A stretch of 64,000 nucleotides of DNA from Verminephrobacter eiseniae EF01-2 (GCF_000015565.1 NC_008786.1:434001-498000), one strand, 5' to 3'; counted from the stretch's first letter, positions 54,828 to 64,000 are shown. Numbers and translations are program-made. The notes: generated from the sequence alone by a model not told the origin.

Positions 54828-55803
54828 TGCCTACTTTCATGGCATGGCGATAGTTTTCCACCTCTTGGCGTTGAAACTTCGCGAGTTCAGCGGGCCCCGC
54901 GAAGACGATCTCGCTGTTGTTCTTCGCGCTGTACTCTTTGTACGCAGGGCTTTGCAGTGCCTTGCTCGTCGCCTCGGCCAAGTGGTTGACGATGTCCGAA
55001 GATGTGCCGGCGGCCGCAAAAAGTGCAGTCCAGCTAAACAAGGTGGGGATGTCCAGTTTCAAGTCCTTGAGACTGGGAACGCCCGGAATCGCGGCGATAC
55101 GCCGGTCGGCGAAGGCCAGGATGGGACGAACCTTTCCTGCCTCGATGAGGGCGCGCATCGTACCGAAGTCGGACATGGTTGCCGTCACCTGCTGCCCGAT
55201 GACATCGGTAATCGCCTGCGGTGTGCCTTTGTAGGGGACGATATTTGCAACGAGTCCGGAAGAATTGGCCAGCAAGATGACGGCAAGCTGATAGCCGGTG
55301 GCCCCGACAGCGAAACTCACGCCGCCAGTCTGACGTTTGGACGCTTCGACCAAATCAGCAAATGATCGAATGGGCGATTCTGCGGACACCACCACGACCC
55401 AGCGGCTGCGGCCAAACATCGCGACCGGCGTGAAGTCTTTGACCGGGTCGTACCCCAAGTCTCGGAAGAATACCGCATTCGCCGCCATCGGCGAATTGGT
55501 GCCATAAAACAGTGTGTAGCCATCGGCAGCAGCATTGGTGACGGCCTTCACGCCAATGACATTGTTGCCACCGGGCCGGTTTTCAATGATGAGTGGCTGG
55601 CCCAAAACAGCCTCCAATTCGCGTGCCAGCGCACGCGCCGATGCGTCCGCGCCCTGCCCTGCCGGGAATGGCACCACGATACGGATGGGTTTGGCCGGAT
55701 AGCCAACCGGCAAGGCTGCGTGCGCGGAGTTCAGGGCCGTTCCCACCGCCGCAGCGCCAAGCCGCAGGCAAAAAAATCTGCGGGTCGCATCCGTAGTTTC
55801 CAT
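54811..55803 (-). CDS. Bug-family substrate-binding protein
   Basis: The 330-residue receptor has a signal peptide (RRFFCLRLGAAAVGTALNSA) and anion loop VVPFPAGQGADASARALARE. GGAGACAAC lies before the ATG at 55803. An alternative in-frame ATG at 55860 has AGGAGG at ideal spacing and would add 19 residues before the signal; the short form is given because Bug signals are normally close to the N-terminus. No TctA/B genes are near, so it is an orphan receptor, co-transcribed with the enoyl-CoA hydratase. Confidence 0.9.
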   Translation of the reverse strand: METTDATRRFFCLRLGAAAVGTALNSAHAALPVGYPAKPIRIVVPFPAGQGADASARALARELEAVLGQPLIIENRPGGNNVIGVKAVTNAAADGYTLFYGTNSPMAANAVFFRDLGYDPVKDFTPVAMFGRSRWVVVVSAESPIRSFADLVEASKRQTGGVSFAVGATGYQLAVILLANSSGLVANIVPYKGTPQAITDVIGQQVTATMSDFGTMRALIEAGKVRPILAFADRRIAAIPGVPSLKDLKLDIPTLFSWTALFAAAGTSSDIVNHLAEATSKALQSPAYKEYSAKNNSEIVFAGPAELAKFQRQEVENYRHAMKVGNVEPQ

Positions 55804-55943
55804 GTTGTCTCCAAAGTCAATCAGGGGCTGATCTTCGTGTTGTATTTTCTGGCATACCATTGGCATCCTCCTATGCTTTTTATGATATATCCGGCATATC
55901 CTGACCCGTTCTTTCATGACAGCTTCGAAAAAATTGGCACCTC

Positions 55944-56037
55944 ATTCCATTCCTGAATCATCCGTACGCTTTGTCGGCATCGCTTGCCGTACATTTGTAC
56001 TGTCTGCGCTCCGCCTTCGCGAACGATTTGGAAATGG
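55944..56037. promoter_or_regulatory. Duplicated upstream module with paired dyads, copy B
   Basis: 94-bp copy of the module at 53922-54021. Both dyads (GTACAAATGTAC and GACAAAGCGTACGG on the minus strand) are kept, the second with one change. It lies 28 bp before the LysR ATG and 141 bp before the Bug ATG, between divergent genes, so it could serve autoregulation of the LysR gene and activation of the Bug/enoyl-CoA hydratase genes at once. Confidence 0.68.
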
Positions 56038-56064
56038 CATCAGAAGGCGATCGATTGGCATCGA

Positions 56065-57051
56065 ATGCGAAACTTTGATCTGAACCTGCTGCTGGTGTTG
56101 CGAACACTGTTGGAAACCACAAGCGTTTCAGAGACCGCACGCCGACTGGACAGCACGCAACCATCGGTAAGCAGGATGTTGGAGCGATTGCGGGTCGAAC
56201 TTGGCGATCCACTACTGGTCAAGAGTTCAAATACCATGGTGCGGACCACCAGGGCAAATGAATTGCGGCCCTTGCTGGATAAAGTCATCGAACTGTTGCA
56301 GGCCGTGTACCGGGCACCCGGAGACTACCGTCTTCGAGATGAGCGGCGGACTTGCACCATTGGGGCGAGCGATTCACTCCAGGCAATGTTCGCCATGCCA
56401 TTGATCGCGACAATGCGTGCGTTGGCGCCAAATGCACGGTTGCGCTTCAAGCCCGTGCCTTACCCGAATCCGATGCGTTCATTGTTGGCCGGCGAAATCG
56501 ATCTTCTGCTGGCGATGACCGACGAGGAGAATTCTGGCTTTCGGTCGGATGTACTGTTCAAGAGTTCCTTCTCATGCATGTGCGCCATTGAGAACCCACA
56601 CATCGGTACGCGCGCCTCCATTGCGGCCATTGCGGCCATGCCTTATTTGGAAATATCCCACATGGGTCGGATATCGGCAGCCACCGACGCCATCTTCGCT
56701 GTTGCCGACAAGCGCAAGAACACCGTGGCGGCGATGTCGAGTTTTCTGGCTGCGCCCGGGGTGATTGCCAACTCACCCATGATTTGTCTGGTGCCCGACT
56801 ACCTCGCGCGCACCCTGGGGCTGCATCCTGGCGTCAAGGTAGTGCCGCTGCAGGACGACTTGAAGCAACACACCATCCGCATGATTTGGCATAACACAAC
56901 GCACTTCGACGCTTTCCTCGGTGCTGTGCGTTCGCTACTCCAAGAGATCGCGAAGACACCGCCATACACCGTTGGATCGGACGGCGCGCGCACGGATGCC
57001 GTCCAGAAAAGCAAGAAGGTGAAATGTGATCGTCCGGGATGCGACTCATAG
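56065..57051 (+). CDS. LysR-family transcriptional regulator (NodD-like)
   Basis: The 328-residue protein starts MRNFDLNLLLVLRTLLETTS, with helix-turn-helix VSETARRLDSTQPSVSRMLE (near 21-40), and a two-lobed effector domain from about 90. The start at 56065 follows the family pattern and lies just beyond regulatory module copy B. Divergent to the Bug gene, it is the natural candidate to bind both module copies. The effector is probably the acid or acyl-CoA handled by the cassette. A basic 25-residue tail (about 300-328) is longer than usual. Confidence 0.92.
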   Translation: MRNFDLNLLLVLRTLLETTSVSETARRLDSTQPSVSRMLERLRVELGDPLLVKSSNTMVRTTRANELRPLLDKVIELLQAVYRAPGDYRLRDERRTCTIGASDSLQAMFAMPLIATMRALAPNARLRFKPVPYPNPMRSLLAGEIDLLLAMTDEENSGFRSDVLFKSSFSCMCAIENPHIGTRASIAAIAAMPYLEISHMGRISAATDAIFAVADKRKNTVAAMSSFLAAPGVIANSPMICLVPDYLARTLGLHPGVKVVPLQDDLKQHTIRMIWHNTTHFDAFLGAVRSLLQEIAKTPPYTVGSDGARTDAVQKSKKVKCDRPGCDS

Positions 57052-57176
57052 CAAAACAAACCATCAGCATTCGTGATGCCCCCATGATGCAAACCCGCTG
57101 CACGGATGTCGTTGCCCGCCTATAGTCGCTGCCAGCACGCAAAGAGTGGAATCCGGATGGAACCCAAAGGCGCCCG

Positions 57177-58148
57177 ATGAACCAGAAAATCCTGCTGCAA
57201 GCCTTGGTGCTCGTCGCCTTGGCGGTAACCACACCAGGCCAGGCCCGGGACTTTCCGCCGAAAAGACCCGTGACCCTGGTGGTGGGCTTTGCCGCCGGCG
57301 GCGCAGCCGATGTGGCCGCGCGCCTGATCGCCAAAAAGCTGGCCGAAAACATCGGCCAGTCGGTGGTGGTGGACAACAAGGGCGGCGCGGGCGGCAATAT
57401 CGCGCACCAGTTCGTGGCCCAGGCTGCGCCCGACGGTTCGGTGCTGCTGCTGGGCTCGGTGGGGCCGCTGGCGATTGCGCCCCATCTGATGAAGCTCGGC
57501 TATGACCCCTTCAAAGACCTCGCGGCCGTCTCGGGCGGGGTGAACTTTCCGAATGTGCTGGTGGCGCACAAGGGCGCAGGTGTGAAGACGCTGGCCGAGT
57601 TCGTGCAACTGTCGAAAGACAAGCCGGGCAGCGTGGACTTTGCCTCCACCGGCACCGGCTCGGCATCGCACCTGGCCGGAGAACTATTCAACCAGCGTGC
57701 CGGCATAGACATGACCCATGTGCCCTACAAGGGCGGTGCACCTGCGCTGCAAGACCTGCTGGGCGAGCGCGTCACGGCGTACTTTGCCGCTCCGCCCACG
57801 GCCTTGCCGCATGTGGCCAGCGGCAAGCTGATTCCGCTGGCCACCACCGGCCTCACACGCCCGGCCTACCTGCCCCATATCCCCACGGTTGCCGAATCGG
57901 GCTTTCCCGGCTTTGAGGCGCTGAACTGGTATGCCTTCGTGGCCCCGGGCAAGACGCCCGCGCCACTGCTGGAGCGCTGGAACCAGGAGATCGTCAAGGT
58001 GCTCTCCGACCTGGCCGTGCAAGAGGCGCTGAACCAGCAGGGCCTGACGCCACAGCCGACCACCCGCGCCGAGCTCACGGCCTTCATGAAAAAGGAATCG
58101 ATGCAGTGGGCCGCCCTCATCGAGGAGCGCAAGATCGCTGCGCAGTAG
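57177..58148 (+). CDS. Bug-family substrate-binding protein
   Basis: The 323-residue receptor has a signal peptide (QKILLQALVLVALAVTTPGQ, then ARDFPPKRP) and anion loop VVGFAAGGAADVAARLIAKK. Its interlobe block is DFASTGTGSASHLAGELFNQ. It is monocistronic, 126 bp after the LysR gene, and convergent with the racemase gene after 214 bp. Ligand unknown; probably an organic acid metabolised as a CoA ester. Confidence 0.92.
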   Translation: MNQKILLQALVLVALAVTTPGQARDFPPKRPVTLVVGFAAGGAADVAARLIAKKLAENIGQSVVVDNKGGAGGNIAHQFVAQAAPDGSVLLLGSVGPLAIAPHLMKLGYDPFKDLAAVSGGVNFPNVLVAHKGAGVKTLAEFVQLSKDKPGSVDFASTGTGSASHLAGELFNQRAGIDMTHVPYKGGAPALQDLLGERVTAYFAAPPTALPHVASGKLIPLATTGLTRPAYLPHIPTVAESGFPGFEALNWYAFVAPGKTPAPLLERWNQEIVKVLSDLAVQEALNQQGLTPQPTTRAELTAFMKKESMQWAALIEERKIAAQ

Positions 58149-58362
58149 AGCGCCGGGAAGCCAGGCCGGTCGGTGCCGGCGACCAGCCGATGCGCCCGAA
58201 GGGGGCAACCATCCACATGCCCCGGCGCTGTTGGTTTGCAACGCGCAGGGCTTGCCGGAGCAGGGGCCGCAGGCGGCTGTGCGCCGGTTCGCCCCGATTC
58301 CGCGCGGCAACTGGCGTGCGCAGCCGATGCTGCTGGCCGCCGGGGTATGGCCCAGGTCCGGC

Positions 58363-59463
58363 TCAGGACATCTTCTGTGCGGGCAGCGTTGCGCCCCAGC
58401 CATCCAGCGCAGCGGCCAGGTCGATGCTGCTGCCAGCGCGTGGCTGCGCCGCCGGGGTGCGCGAGAAGCGGGGCGCCGGCGCCGGCTGCACCACGGCGCC
58501 GAGCGTGACGAAACTGCCGCGCGCGCGGTTGTGCGGATGGGCTGGCGCTTCGTCCCAGTCCAGCACCGGCGCAAAGCAGGCATCGCTGCCTTCGAGCAGC
58601 GCGCACCATTCGTCGCGGGTGCGGGTGCGAAAGACATCGGCCAGACGCAGCTTCATCGACGGCCATTGCGCGCGCTCCATTTGCTGCGCGGCGAAGGATT
58701 CGTCGAGCCCGCACAGCGCGCACAGACGGCGAAAGAACTTTGGTTCGATGGCGCCTATGGCCACAAACTTGCCGTCGGCGCAGATGTAGCTGTCGTAGAA
58801 ATGCGCTCCGCCGTCCAGCAGGTTGCCACCGCGCCCGCCCGACCATGAGTCGGCTGCATGCAGGCCATAGAACAGCGATGACAGCAGCGCGGCGCCGTCG
58901 GTCATCGCCGCGTCGATCACCTGGCCTTGGCCCGATTGGCGCGCCTCGTGCAGCGCGGCCAGCAGGCCCACGGCCAGCAGCATCGCGCCCCCGCCGTAGT
59001 CGCCGATGTAGTTCAGCGGTGGCGGCGGCGCCGCGCCGGGGCGCCCGATGGCGTGCAGCGCGCCGCTCAGTGCGATGTAGTTGATGTCATGGCCGGCGGC
59101 GCTGGACAGCGGCCCGCTTTGCCCCCAGCCGGTGATGCGGCCGTAGACCAGGCGCGGGTTCAGGGCCTGGCACTCGGCAGGTCCCAGCCCCAGCCGCTCC
59201 ATCACACCGGGCCGGAACCCCTCGACCAGCCAATCGGCCTGCGCGATCAGGGCCAGCGCAGCCGCGCGCGGCCCGCTCTGGCGCAGGTCGAGCGACAGCC
59301 GGCGTTTGCCGCGTCCGGTGACGCCACTGTGGTCGCCTTCGACGCCGGGGCGGTCGATGGCAATGACATCGGCGCCGAGGTCGGCAAAGAGCATCGCGCA
59401 AAAAGGCCCAGGCCCCAAGCCGGCCATCTCGACCATGCGCAATCCAGTCAGCGGTCCTGCCAT
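58363..59463 (-). CDS. Alpha-methylacyl-CoA racemase
   Basis: The 366-residue family III enzyme has the racemase catalytic pair: histidine in [13 protein letters not shown] (near 125) and aspartate in [13 protein letters not shown] (near 154), the same layout as Mycobacterium MCR (H126/D156). It starts [20 protein letters not shown] with GGAGG upstream. It epimerises 2-methylacyl-CoA esters, allowing beta-oxidation of branched acids. It lacks the CoA-transferase catalytic aspartate context, so it differs from the CaiB-type genes in this region. Confidence 0.9.
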   Translation of the reverse strand: MAGPLTGLRMVEMAGLGPGPFCAMLFADLGADVIAIDRPGVEGDHSGVTGRGKRRLSLDLRQSGPRAAALALIAQADWLVEGFRPGVMERLGLGPAECQALNPRLVYGRITGWGQSGPLSSAAGHDINYIALSGALHAIGRPGAAPPPPLNYIGDYGGGAMLLAVGLLAALHEARQSGQGQVIDAAMTDGAALLSSLFYGLHAADSWSGGRGGNLLDGGAHFYDSYICADGKFVAIGAIEPKFFRRLCALCGLDESFAAQQMERAQWPSMKLRLADVFRTRTRDEWCALLEGSDACFAPVLDWDEAPAHPHNRARGSFVTLGAVVQPAPAPRFSRTPAAQPRAGSSIDLAAALDGWGATLPAQKMS

Positions 59464-59613
59464 GCGTGCCTCCAGCGTTCCATCGTTGCGCCTGGCATGC
59501 AAGCCCGGCGCGGCCATGCTCGTCCCGGCCGCGGCCCGGGCGCATCGTCGGATGCGACGGACCGTGGTGGGCGATCTGCGGCGGCATGGTTCGTCGGAGC
59601 GTCGGAACGAACG

Positions 59614-59660
59614 GATGGGCCGCGCAGATGGCCGCACGGATGGGCCGCGGGATGGGCCGC
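59614..59660. repeat. GATGGGCCGC decamer repeats
   Basis: Three exact copies of GATGGGCCGC (59614, 59639, 59651) and one variant GATGGCCGC (59626) lie within 47 bp in the gap upstream of the racemase start. They look like short tandem repeats rather than an operator. Confidence 0.5.
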
Positions 59661-59750
59661 GAACAGGCCGCCAAAGGCGCCATCCTACACGCAGGGCATT
59701 CGGGCGCCGGACCAGCACCTCATTCGCTGAAAACGCAGCCCCGCAGCGCG

Positions 59751-60662
59751 TCACGCAGCATGTCCACGCGCAGGTTGTTCGGCGGCCTCGCGGCAGATCA
59801 GCACCACCGGGCCCGGGCGGATGCCCGGCGCTACGCGCACCCGCGCCATCTGTCCGGCGGCCAGGGCTGCGCGCATCAGAACCTGCGGCACTGCGCCCAG
59901 GCCCAGGCCCGCTGCGACCAGACGAATGTTGGTCGAGGGGCAGTTCGACCCGATGATCGGCGTCGGCAGTCCTTCGCGCCGGAAGGCATCGTCGATCAGG
60001 CGCCGCAGCATGGCCGACGCGGCCGGCATGATCCAGGGTGCCTGGGCCAGGCGCTGCCAGTCGACGCAGCGCGCCCGGGCCAGCGCATGGCCGGTCGGGG
60101 CGATCACCGCGAACCCCGCGTCAAGCCGCTTTTCGTAGCGCAGCGGCTGGCCCGGCGTCTGCGGCCACCGGGCCGGATAGCGGCTGATCAGCGCATCGAG
60201 CGCGCCAGCCCGCAGCGCCTGGACCAGCGGCGGCGCCGGCTCCTGTGGCACCTGCACCCTGGGATGGGAATGCCGGGAGAACAGGCGCAACGAGATTCCG
60301 GGCAGCGTGCTTTGCGCCGCGAAAGGCGGCACGCCAATGCGCAACGAGGTCAAGACCGGCTCGGCCCCGCTTCGGCCTGCAGATGGGCCAGTTCGTGCAG
60401 CAACATGGGTTGCGCCGCAGAGCGCGCGTTCTCCGCGCGGCGTCGGGGCCAAGCCGCGCGCGCTGCGCACGCAGAGCGCGAAACCGGAGGCCGCCTCGAC
60501 CTCACGCAAGGATTTGCTCAGCGCCGGTGGGGTCTGGTGCAGCGCTTGCGCCGCCACGCGCAGGCTGGCGTCTTGGTGCTGCAGGGACAGCAGTTCGGGG
60601 TGGCGAAAGCGCAGGCGGCGAATGCCCTGCTGCGCAGCGTTGTGGCCGGTGTCAGTGTCCAT
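59751..60662 (-). CDS. LysR-family regulator with compensated frameshift in the linker
   Basis: The 303-residue protein has a LysR helix-turn-helix ([20 protein letters not shown], near 33-52) and an effector domain starting near [20 protein letters not shown]. Between them the frame reads [20 protein letters not shown], unlike any LysR linker, while the adjacent frame at 60365-60406 reads [14 protein letters not shown], the usual dimer-helix type. Two compensating single-base shifts therefore bracket about 14 residues. The protein may still be made but with a damaged dimer helix. It is divergent from the Bug gene at 60760. Confidence 0.78.
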   Translation of the reverse strand: MDTDTGHNAAQQGIRRLRFRHPELLSLQHQDASLRVAAQALHQTPPALSKSLREVEAASGFALCVRSARGLAPTPRGERALCGATHVAARTGPSAGRSGAEPVLTSLRIGVPPFAAQSTLPGISLRLFSRHSHPRVQVPQEPAPPLVQALRAGALDALISRYPARWPQTPGQPLRYEKRLDAGFAVIAPTGHALARARCVDWQRLAQAPWIMPAASAMLRRLIDDAFRREGLPTPIIGSNCPSTNIRLVAAGLGLGAVPQVLMRAALAAGQMARVRVAPGIRPGPVVLICREAAEQPARGHAA

Positions 60663-60759
60663 GCGGGCGATTCCCTGTGGTTCTGCGCCAATGAAAACAT
60701 AGCACTCGAAGATATCGCCCGCACCTTCTATGCTTGGCCCGAAACTGCAGGAGACAAAC

Positions 60760-61740
60760 ATGGACCGCCGTTCCTTTTGCGCCACCGCCAGCACCGCAGC
60801 GGCGGCGGCCTTCTTTCCTTGGCGTGTGCGTGCCGCTGCCCCTTACCCGGGCAAGCCGATCCGCGTGATCTCGCCCTACGCGGCCGGCGGCGGGCCCGAC
60901 CTGCTGTTGCGCCAAGTCGGCCCCGCTCTGGGCCAGGCCCTGGGCCAACCCATCGTGATAGAGAACAAGGTCGGCGCCGGTGGCGTCCTGGCGGCCATCC
61001 ATGCGGCGCAACAGCCGGCTGACGGATATCTGTTGCTGATGGGCGCGAACACGCACCTGGTGCAAAAGGCGATGCAGCCGGAACTCGGCTTCGACCCCAT
61101 CGCCGATTTCGCGCCGGCCAGCAATTTTGCGACCTCGCCCGCGATGCTGGTGGTGAACGCCGGCAGTGCCTACCAGAAACTGGACGACCTGATGGCCGCC
61201 GCCAAGACCTGGCCGGGGCAGATGAACTACGGCTCTGGCGGCATCGGCACCGCAGCGCATTTGGCGGGCGCGACCCTGGTGTCGCTGATGGGCATCGAGG
61301 CGGTGCATGTGCCGCTCAAGGGCTCGGTCGAGATCAGCGCCTCGCTGTTGCGCGGCGATACGCAGTTTGCCTTTCCGATCGCTGGCACCGCCGTCCCGCA
61401 GGTCAAAGGCGGCAAGCTGCGCGCGCTGGCGGTGACCAGCCGCTCGCGCTTGCAGGAGTTGCCCGAACTGCCGACGCTGCACGAGTTGTTGGGCGGGAAC
61501 GAACTGGCCATCCAGGAGTCCTGGTTCGGCCTGTGGGCACCGGCCAGAACGCCGGCGCAGATTCTGGCCACGCTCAACGCCGCCGTGAAGAAGGTGGTGG
61601 CCACACCCTCGTTGCGCAGCGCCGCCCAGGCACTGGGCACCGAACTGAGCGCCAGCCCGCAGGCTTGCGCGGCCTTCGTGCGCGGCGAGAACCTCAAGTG
61701 GGCCGAACTGGTCAGGCTGGCCGGCGTCAGCGGAGGTTGA
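60760..61740 (+). CDS. Bug-family substrate-binding protein
   Basis: The 326-residue receptor has a signal with RRSFCATASTAAAAAFFPWR and anion loop ISPYAAGGGPDLLLRQVGPA. GGAGACAAAC precedes the ATG. The next frame starts 4 bp after its stop and encodes a decayed CoA-transferase, so the pair was one operon. The ligand was presumably the acid activated by that enzyme. Confidence 0.92.
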   Translation: MDRRSFCATASTAAAAAFFPWRVRAAAPYPGKPIRVISPYAAGGGPDLLLRQVGPALGQALGQPIVIENKVGAGGVLAAIHAAQQPADGYLLLMGANTHLVQKAMQPELGFDPIADFAPASNFATSPAMLVVNAGSAYQKLDDLMAAAKTWPGQMNYGSGGIGTAAHLAGATLVSLMGIEAVHVPLKGSVEISASLLRGDTQFAFPIAGTAVPQVKGGKLRALAVTSRSRLQELPELPTLHELLGGNELAIQESWFGLWAPARTPAQILATLNAAVKKVVATPSLRSAAQALGTELSASPQACAAFVRGENLKWAELVRLAGVSGG

Positions 61741-61744
61741 AGAC

Positions 61745-62889
61745 ATGGGAAAACCACTCGAAGGACTGCGCGTGATCGACATGTCGCATGTGATCGCCGG
61801 GCCGCTCGCTTCTCTCTATCTGGCGCAGTGGGAGGGCCGAAATCATCCAGGTAGAAACGCCCGCAGGCGGTGACGTGAAGCGCACCAGCAGGGCGGGCCC
61901 GGCCGACGGCGACGCAGGCGTCACACCGGTCGGCTTTGCGGCGCTCAACGCCGGCAAGCGCTCTCTGGCCGTAGACATCCGCACCTGCGAGGGCGCCGAT
62001 GCGGTGCGCGCACTGGCAGGCAGCGCGGACGTGTTCATCGAAAACTTCCGCCCGGGCGTGGTGGCCAAATACGGGCTGGGCTATGCGGCGATTTGCGCCA
62101 TCCGCCCCGACATCGTCTACTGCTCGATCTCCGGCTACGGGCAGGAGGGCGCCTGCCCGGTCGCGGCGCCTACGACCATGTGGTGCAGGCCCTCACCGGC
62201 ATGATGATGCCGGGCGAATCGCCCGATGCAGCGCCGCTGAAAGCGGGTTTTCCGGTGATCGACGTGGCGGTGGGCATGTTGGGCGCGCTGGCCATCGTGG
62301 CTGCGGTGCACCGGCGATCACGCGCAGGACTGGGCCAACATATCGACGCCTCGATGCTGCAAGCCTCGCTGATGCTGATGTACCCCCACGCCTCAGCTTA
62401 TTTGAGCAGCAGCATCGGGCCGCAGCGCGTGAGCCATCGCGGCTACACCGGCAGCCCCACGGCCGATACCTGTCGCTGCACTGACGGCTGGCTGGCCACC
62501 GCCGCCAACACCCCGGCGCAGTTTCGCCAACTCAGCGCCGTGCCGGGCCTGCAGGCGCTGTGCAGCAACGGCCAAGCCATCGCGACCTGGAGGCATTCCA
62601 CGCCCCGGGCGGCGGCTTCGTCGTGGCGCGCGAGCTTCCGTATCTGCGCGGATGCTTCATCGAAGCCTTTGCCACGCGTTCGGCCGTCGAGATGGGGCAG
62701 CAGCTCAACGCCGTCGGCGTGCCCGCCGCCCGCGTGCGCCGCTTGGGCGGATTTCTGGACGAGGCCCAGGGACAGCGCGGGCGCGCCCGCGCCAGGCCGG
62801 GACAACCAGGCGCTGCTCGCGGCGCTCGCACGCCCGGTGCCTGCGACACCCTCTGCGGATCGGTGGGCGCTGGGCCGGTGAGCGGCTGA
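61745..62889 (+). pseudogene. Family III CoA-transferase pseudogene (three frameshifts)
   Basis: The start GKPLEGLRVIDMSHVIAGPL is clear, but the product then crosses three frame changes: near 61830 (after SLYLAQ), near 62155 (after ISGYGQEG) and near 62595 (after NGQAIAT). Each piece matches the family, including FIENFRPGVVAKYG and the catalytic region GAYDHVVQALTGMM. No single frame encodes a full enzyme. It follows the Bug receptor by 4 bp, so the metabolic step of this cassette is lost while the receptor persists. Confidence 0.88.
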
Positions 62890-63113
62890 AGGGCGCGGGC
62901 CGGTGAGTGACTGAAATCCCGATCCTCCGCTGGGCCGGTGGCCTGCGCGCTGCTTGCATTGCCAGCGTGCAGCCAGCATGGCCCGGACGCTCTTTCCGCC
63001 TTTGGGCCATGGCAGTCCCTGGCCGCGAAACGGGATCCAACAGGGTCCAACGGGACGCTTTTGCCCGGCCAGTGGTTGCCAACGCCTGCAGCGGGCACTG
63101 ACAATGGCTCCCC
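62890..63113. other. Spacer with GGGCCGGTGAG direct copies
   Basis: 224 bp before trmL. GGGCCGGTGAG occurs twice about 26 bp apart at the pseudogene end (near 62873 and 62899). Otherwise no gene, hairpin or promoter that I can support. Confidence 0.4.
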
Positions 63114-63620
63114 ATGTTCCACATCGTGCTCGTCGAACCCGAAATCCCGCCGAACACCGGCAATGTGATTCGCCTGGCGGCGAACACGGGTTGCACGCTG
63201 CACCTGATCGAGCCCCTGGGGTTTTCAATGGAAGACCGGCGAATGCGGCGCGCCGGGCTGGACTACCACGAATACGCCCGGGTGCTGTGCCACGCGGACT
63301 GGGCGGCCTTTTTACGCACTGCCCGGCCGGACGCCAGCCGCATGTTCGCGCTGACCACGCAGAGCTTGCAATGGGTGCATGCCACCTGTTTTCGGCCCGG
63401 CGACTGGTTCGTGTTCGGGGCTGAGACGCGGGGGCTTGCCGCCGCGTTGCGCGCGAGCTTTGCGCCCGCACAATGCCTGCGCCTGCCCATGATCGAAGGC
63501 CAGCGCAGCCTGAATCTGTCCAATGCGGTGGCGGTGACGGTATTCGAGGCCTGGCGCCAAAACGGCTTCGCCATGCCCTCTGGCCAGAGCGCCGTCGCCA
63601 TGCCGGGACTGCTGGAGTGA
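63114..63620 (+). CDS. trmL: tRNA (cytidine(34)-2'-O)-methyltransferase
   Basis: TrmL methylates the 2'-OH of the wobble base in tRNA-Leu using AdoMet. The 168-residue protein has SPOUT knot motifs: EPEIPPNTGNVIRLAANTG (near 8-26), FVFGAETRGL (near 98-108) and LPMIEGQRSLNLSNAVAVTV (near 122-143). Length and start fit the family. It is a core gene marking the end of the accessory block. Confidence 0.95.
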   Translation: MFHIVLVEPEIPPNTGNVIRLAANTGCTLHLIEPLGFSMEDRRMRRAGLDYHEYARVLCHADWAAFLRTARPDASRMFALTTQSLQWVHATCFRPGDWFVFGAETRGLAAALRASFAPAQCLRLPMIEGQRSLNLSNAVAVTVFEAWRQNGFAMPSGQSAVAMPGLLE

Positions 63621-63703
63621 AGCGCGCCCCCGGCCCCGATGCGCCTGCCCCTCAAGAGGCAAGAGGGCGGCATCGTTGTGCGCCACTGTGCAGCACAGCG
63701 CGC

Positions 63704-64000
63704 TCAGGGCGCCGCGCCGTAGTTGCGCGTGATCGATTCGGCCACGCACACGGGCTTGCCACTGCCATCGCGCTCGACCGTCACGAGCCAGCGCATCTGC
63801 AGGCCGTCAGGTGCCAGCGGCTCGGTCGCCTGCAGTGTCAGGCGCGCACGCAGGCGGCTGCCCACCGGCACCGGCGCGGTAAAGCGCACACGGTTGAGTC
63901 CATAGTTCACGCCCATGCGTGCGCCCTCGATGCGCAGCCCGGTCTGGAAAAAGCGCGGCAGCAGCGACAGCGTGAGATACCCGTGCGCTATCGGAGCGCC
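63704..64000 (-). CDS. MaoC-like (R)-enoyl-CoA hydratase, 5' part outside window
   Basis: About 98 C-terminal residues are visible, continuing to the window edge without a stop. The segment GAPIAHGYLTLSLLPRFFQT carries the family H-G motif region, followed by VNYGLNRVRFTAPVPVGSRL. The fold is a hot-dog dehydratase acting on acyl-CoA or acyl-ACP. It converges with trmL with an 83-bp gap. The start and the catalytic D/H context lie beyond the window. Confidence 0.88.
   Translation of the reverse strand, partial: GAPIAHGYLTLSLLPRFFQTGLRIEGARMGVNYGLNRVRFTAPVPVGSRLRARLTLQATEPLAPDGLQMRWLVTVERDGSGKPVCVAESITRNYGAAP

Overview
The window looks like a chromosomal segment of a high-GC betaproteobacterium of the Comamonadaceae type. 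The reasons are the number of Bug/TctC periplasmic receptors (five), the tctCBA tripartite transporter, the CoA-transferase/LysR cassettes, and Burkholderiales-like hemB, parC, moaC and TfpX/TfpZ-type genes. The abundance of peptide-type ABC transporters would fit Verminephrobacter or a close relative, but that genus is an inference. I see no rRNA, tRNA or CRISPR array.

Layout. 1-25.7 kb is mostly core or conserved: the end of an ABC permease, a cyclase-family hydrolase, hemB, a CorA-type channel, moaC, a pilin accessory protein, an M48 protease, a small membrane protein, a GNAT, tctCBA, mgtA divergent from parC, a chemoreceptor, an EamA exporter, a RidA-family protein, comEC, and a circularly permuted ATP-grasp / alpha-E pair. 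25.8-28.9 kb is a scarred boundary: a Bug receptor gene carrying a palindromic MITE in frame, an MmgE/PrpD gene and a deleted IS481-family element.

28.9-50 kb is an accessory block. A plus-strand operon (peptide-type ABC transporter plus a CocE/NonD hydrolase) faces a long minus-strand operon (two near-identical binding proteins, two permeases, two ATPases, three different amidohydrolases). The two meet at a perfect inverted repeat near 36.3 kb. Each unit pairs uptake of an amide- or peptide-like compound with its hydrolysis. Upstream of the long operon lie an ISAs1-type transposase remnant and a second copy of the MITE. That copy abuts the stop codon of an AcoR-like regulator lacking its AAA+ domain, which is divergent from a quinohemoprotein alcohol dehydrogenase.

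52.7-63 kb holds acyl-CoA cassettes. The first (family III CoA-transferase, enoyl-CoA hydratase, Bug receptor, divergent LysR) carries a duplicated ~95-bp upstream module with paired dyads. The second has a Bug receptor and an alpha-methylacyl-CoA racemase. The third has a LysR with a compensated double frameshift, a Bug receptor and a CoA-transferase pseudogene with three frameshifts. The window ends with trmL and the 3' part of a MaoC-type dehydratase gene. The main novelty candidates are the in-frame MITE insertion, the duplicated regulatory module and the convergent uptake/hydrolysis operons with an amidohydrolase lacking its HxH metal motif.
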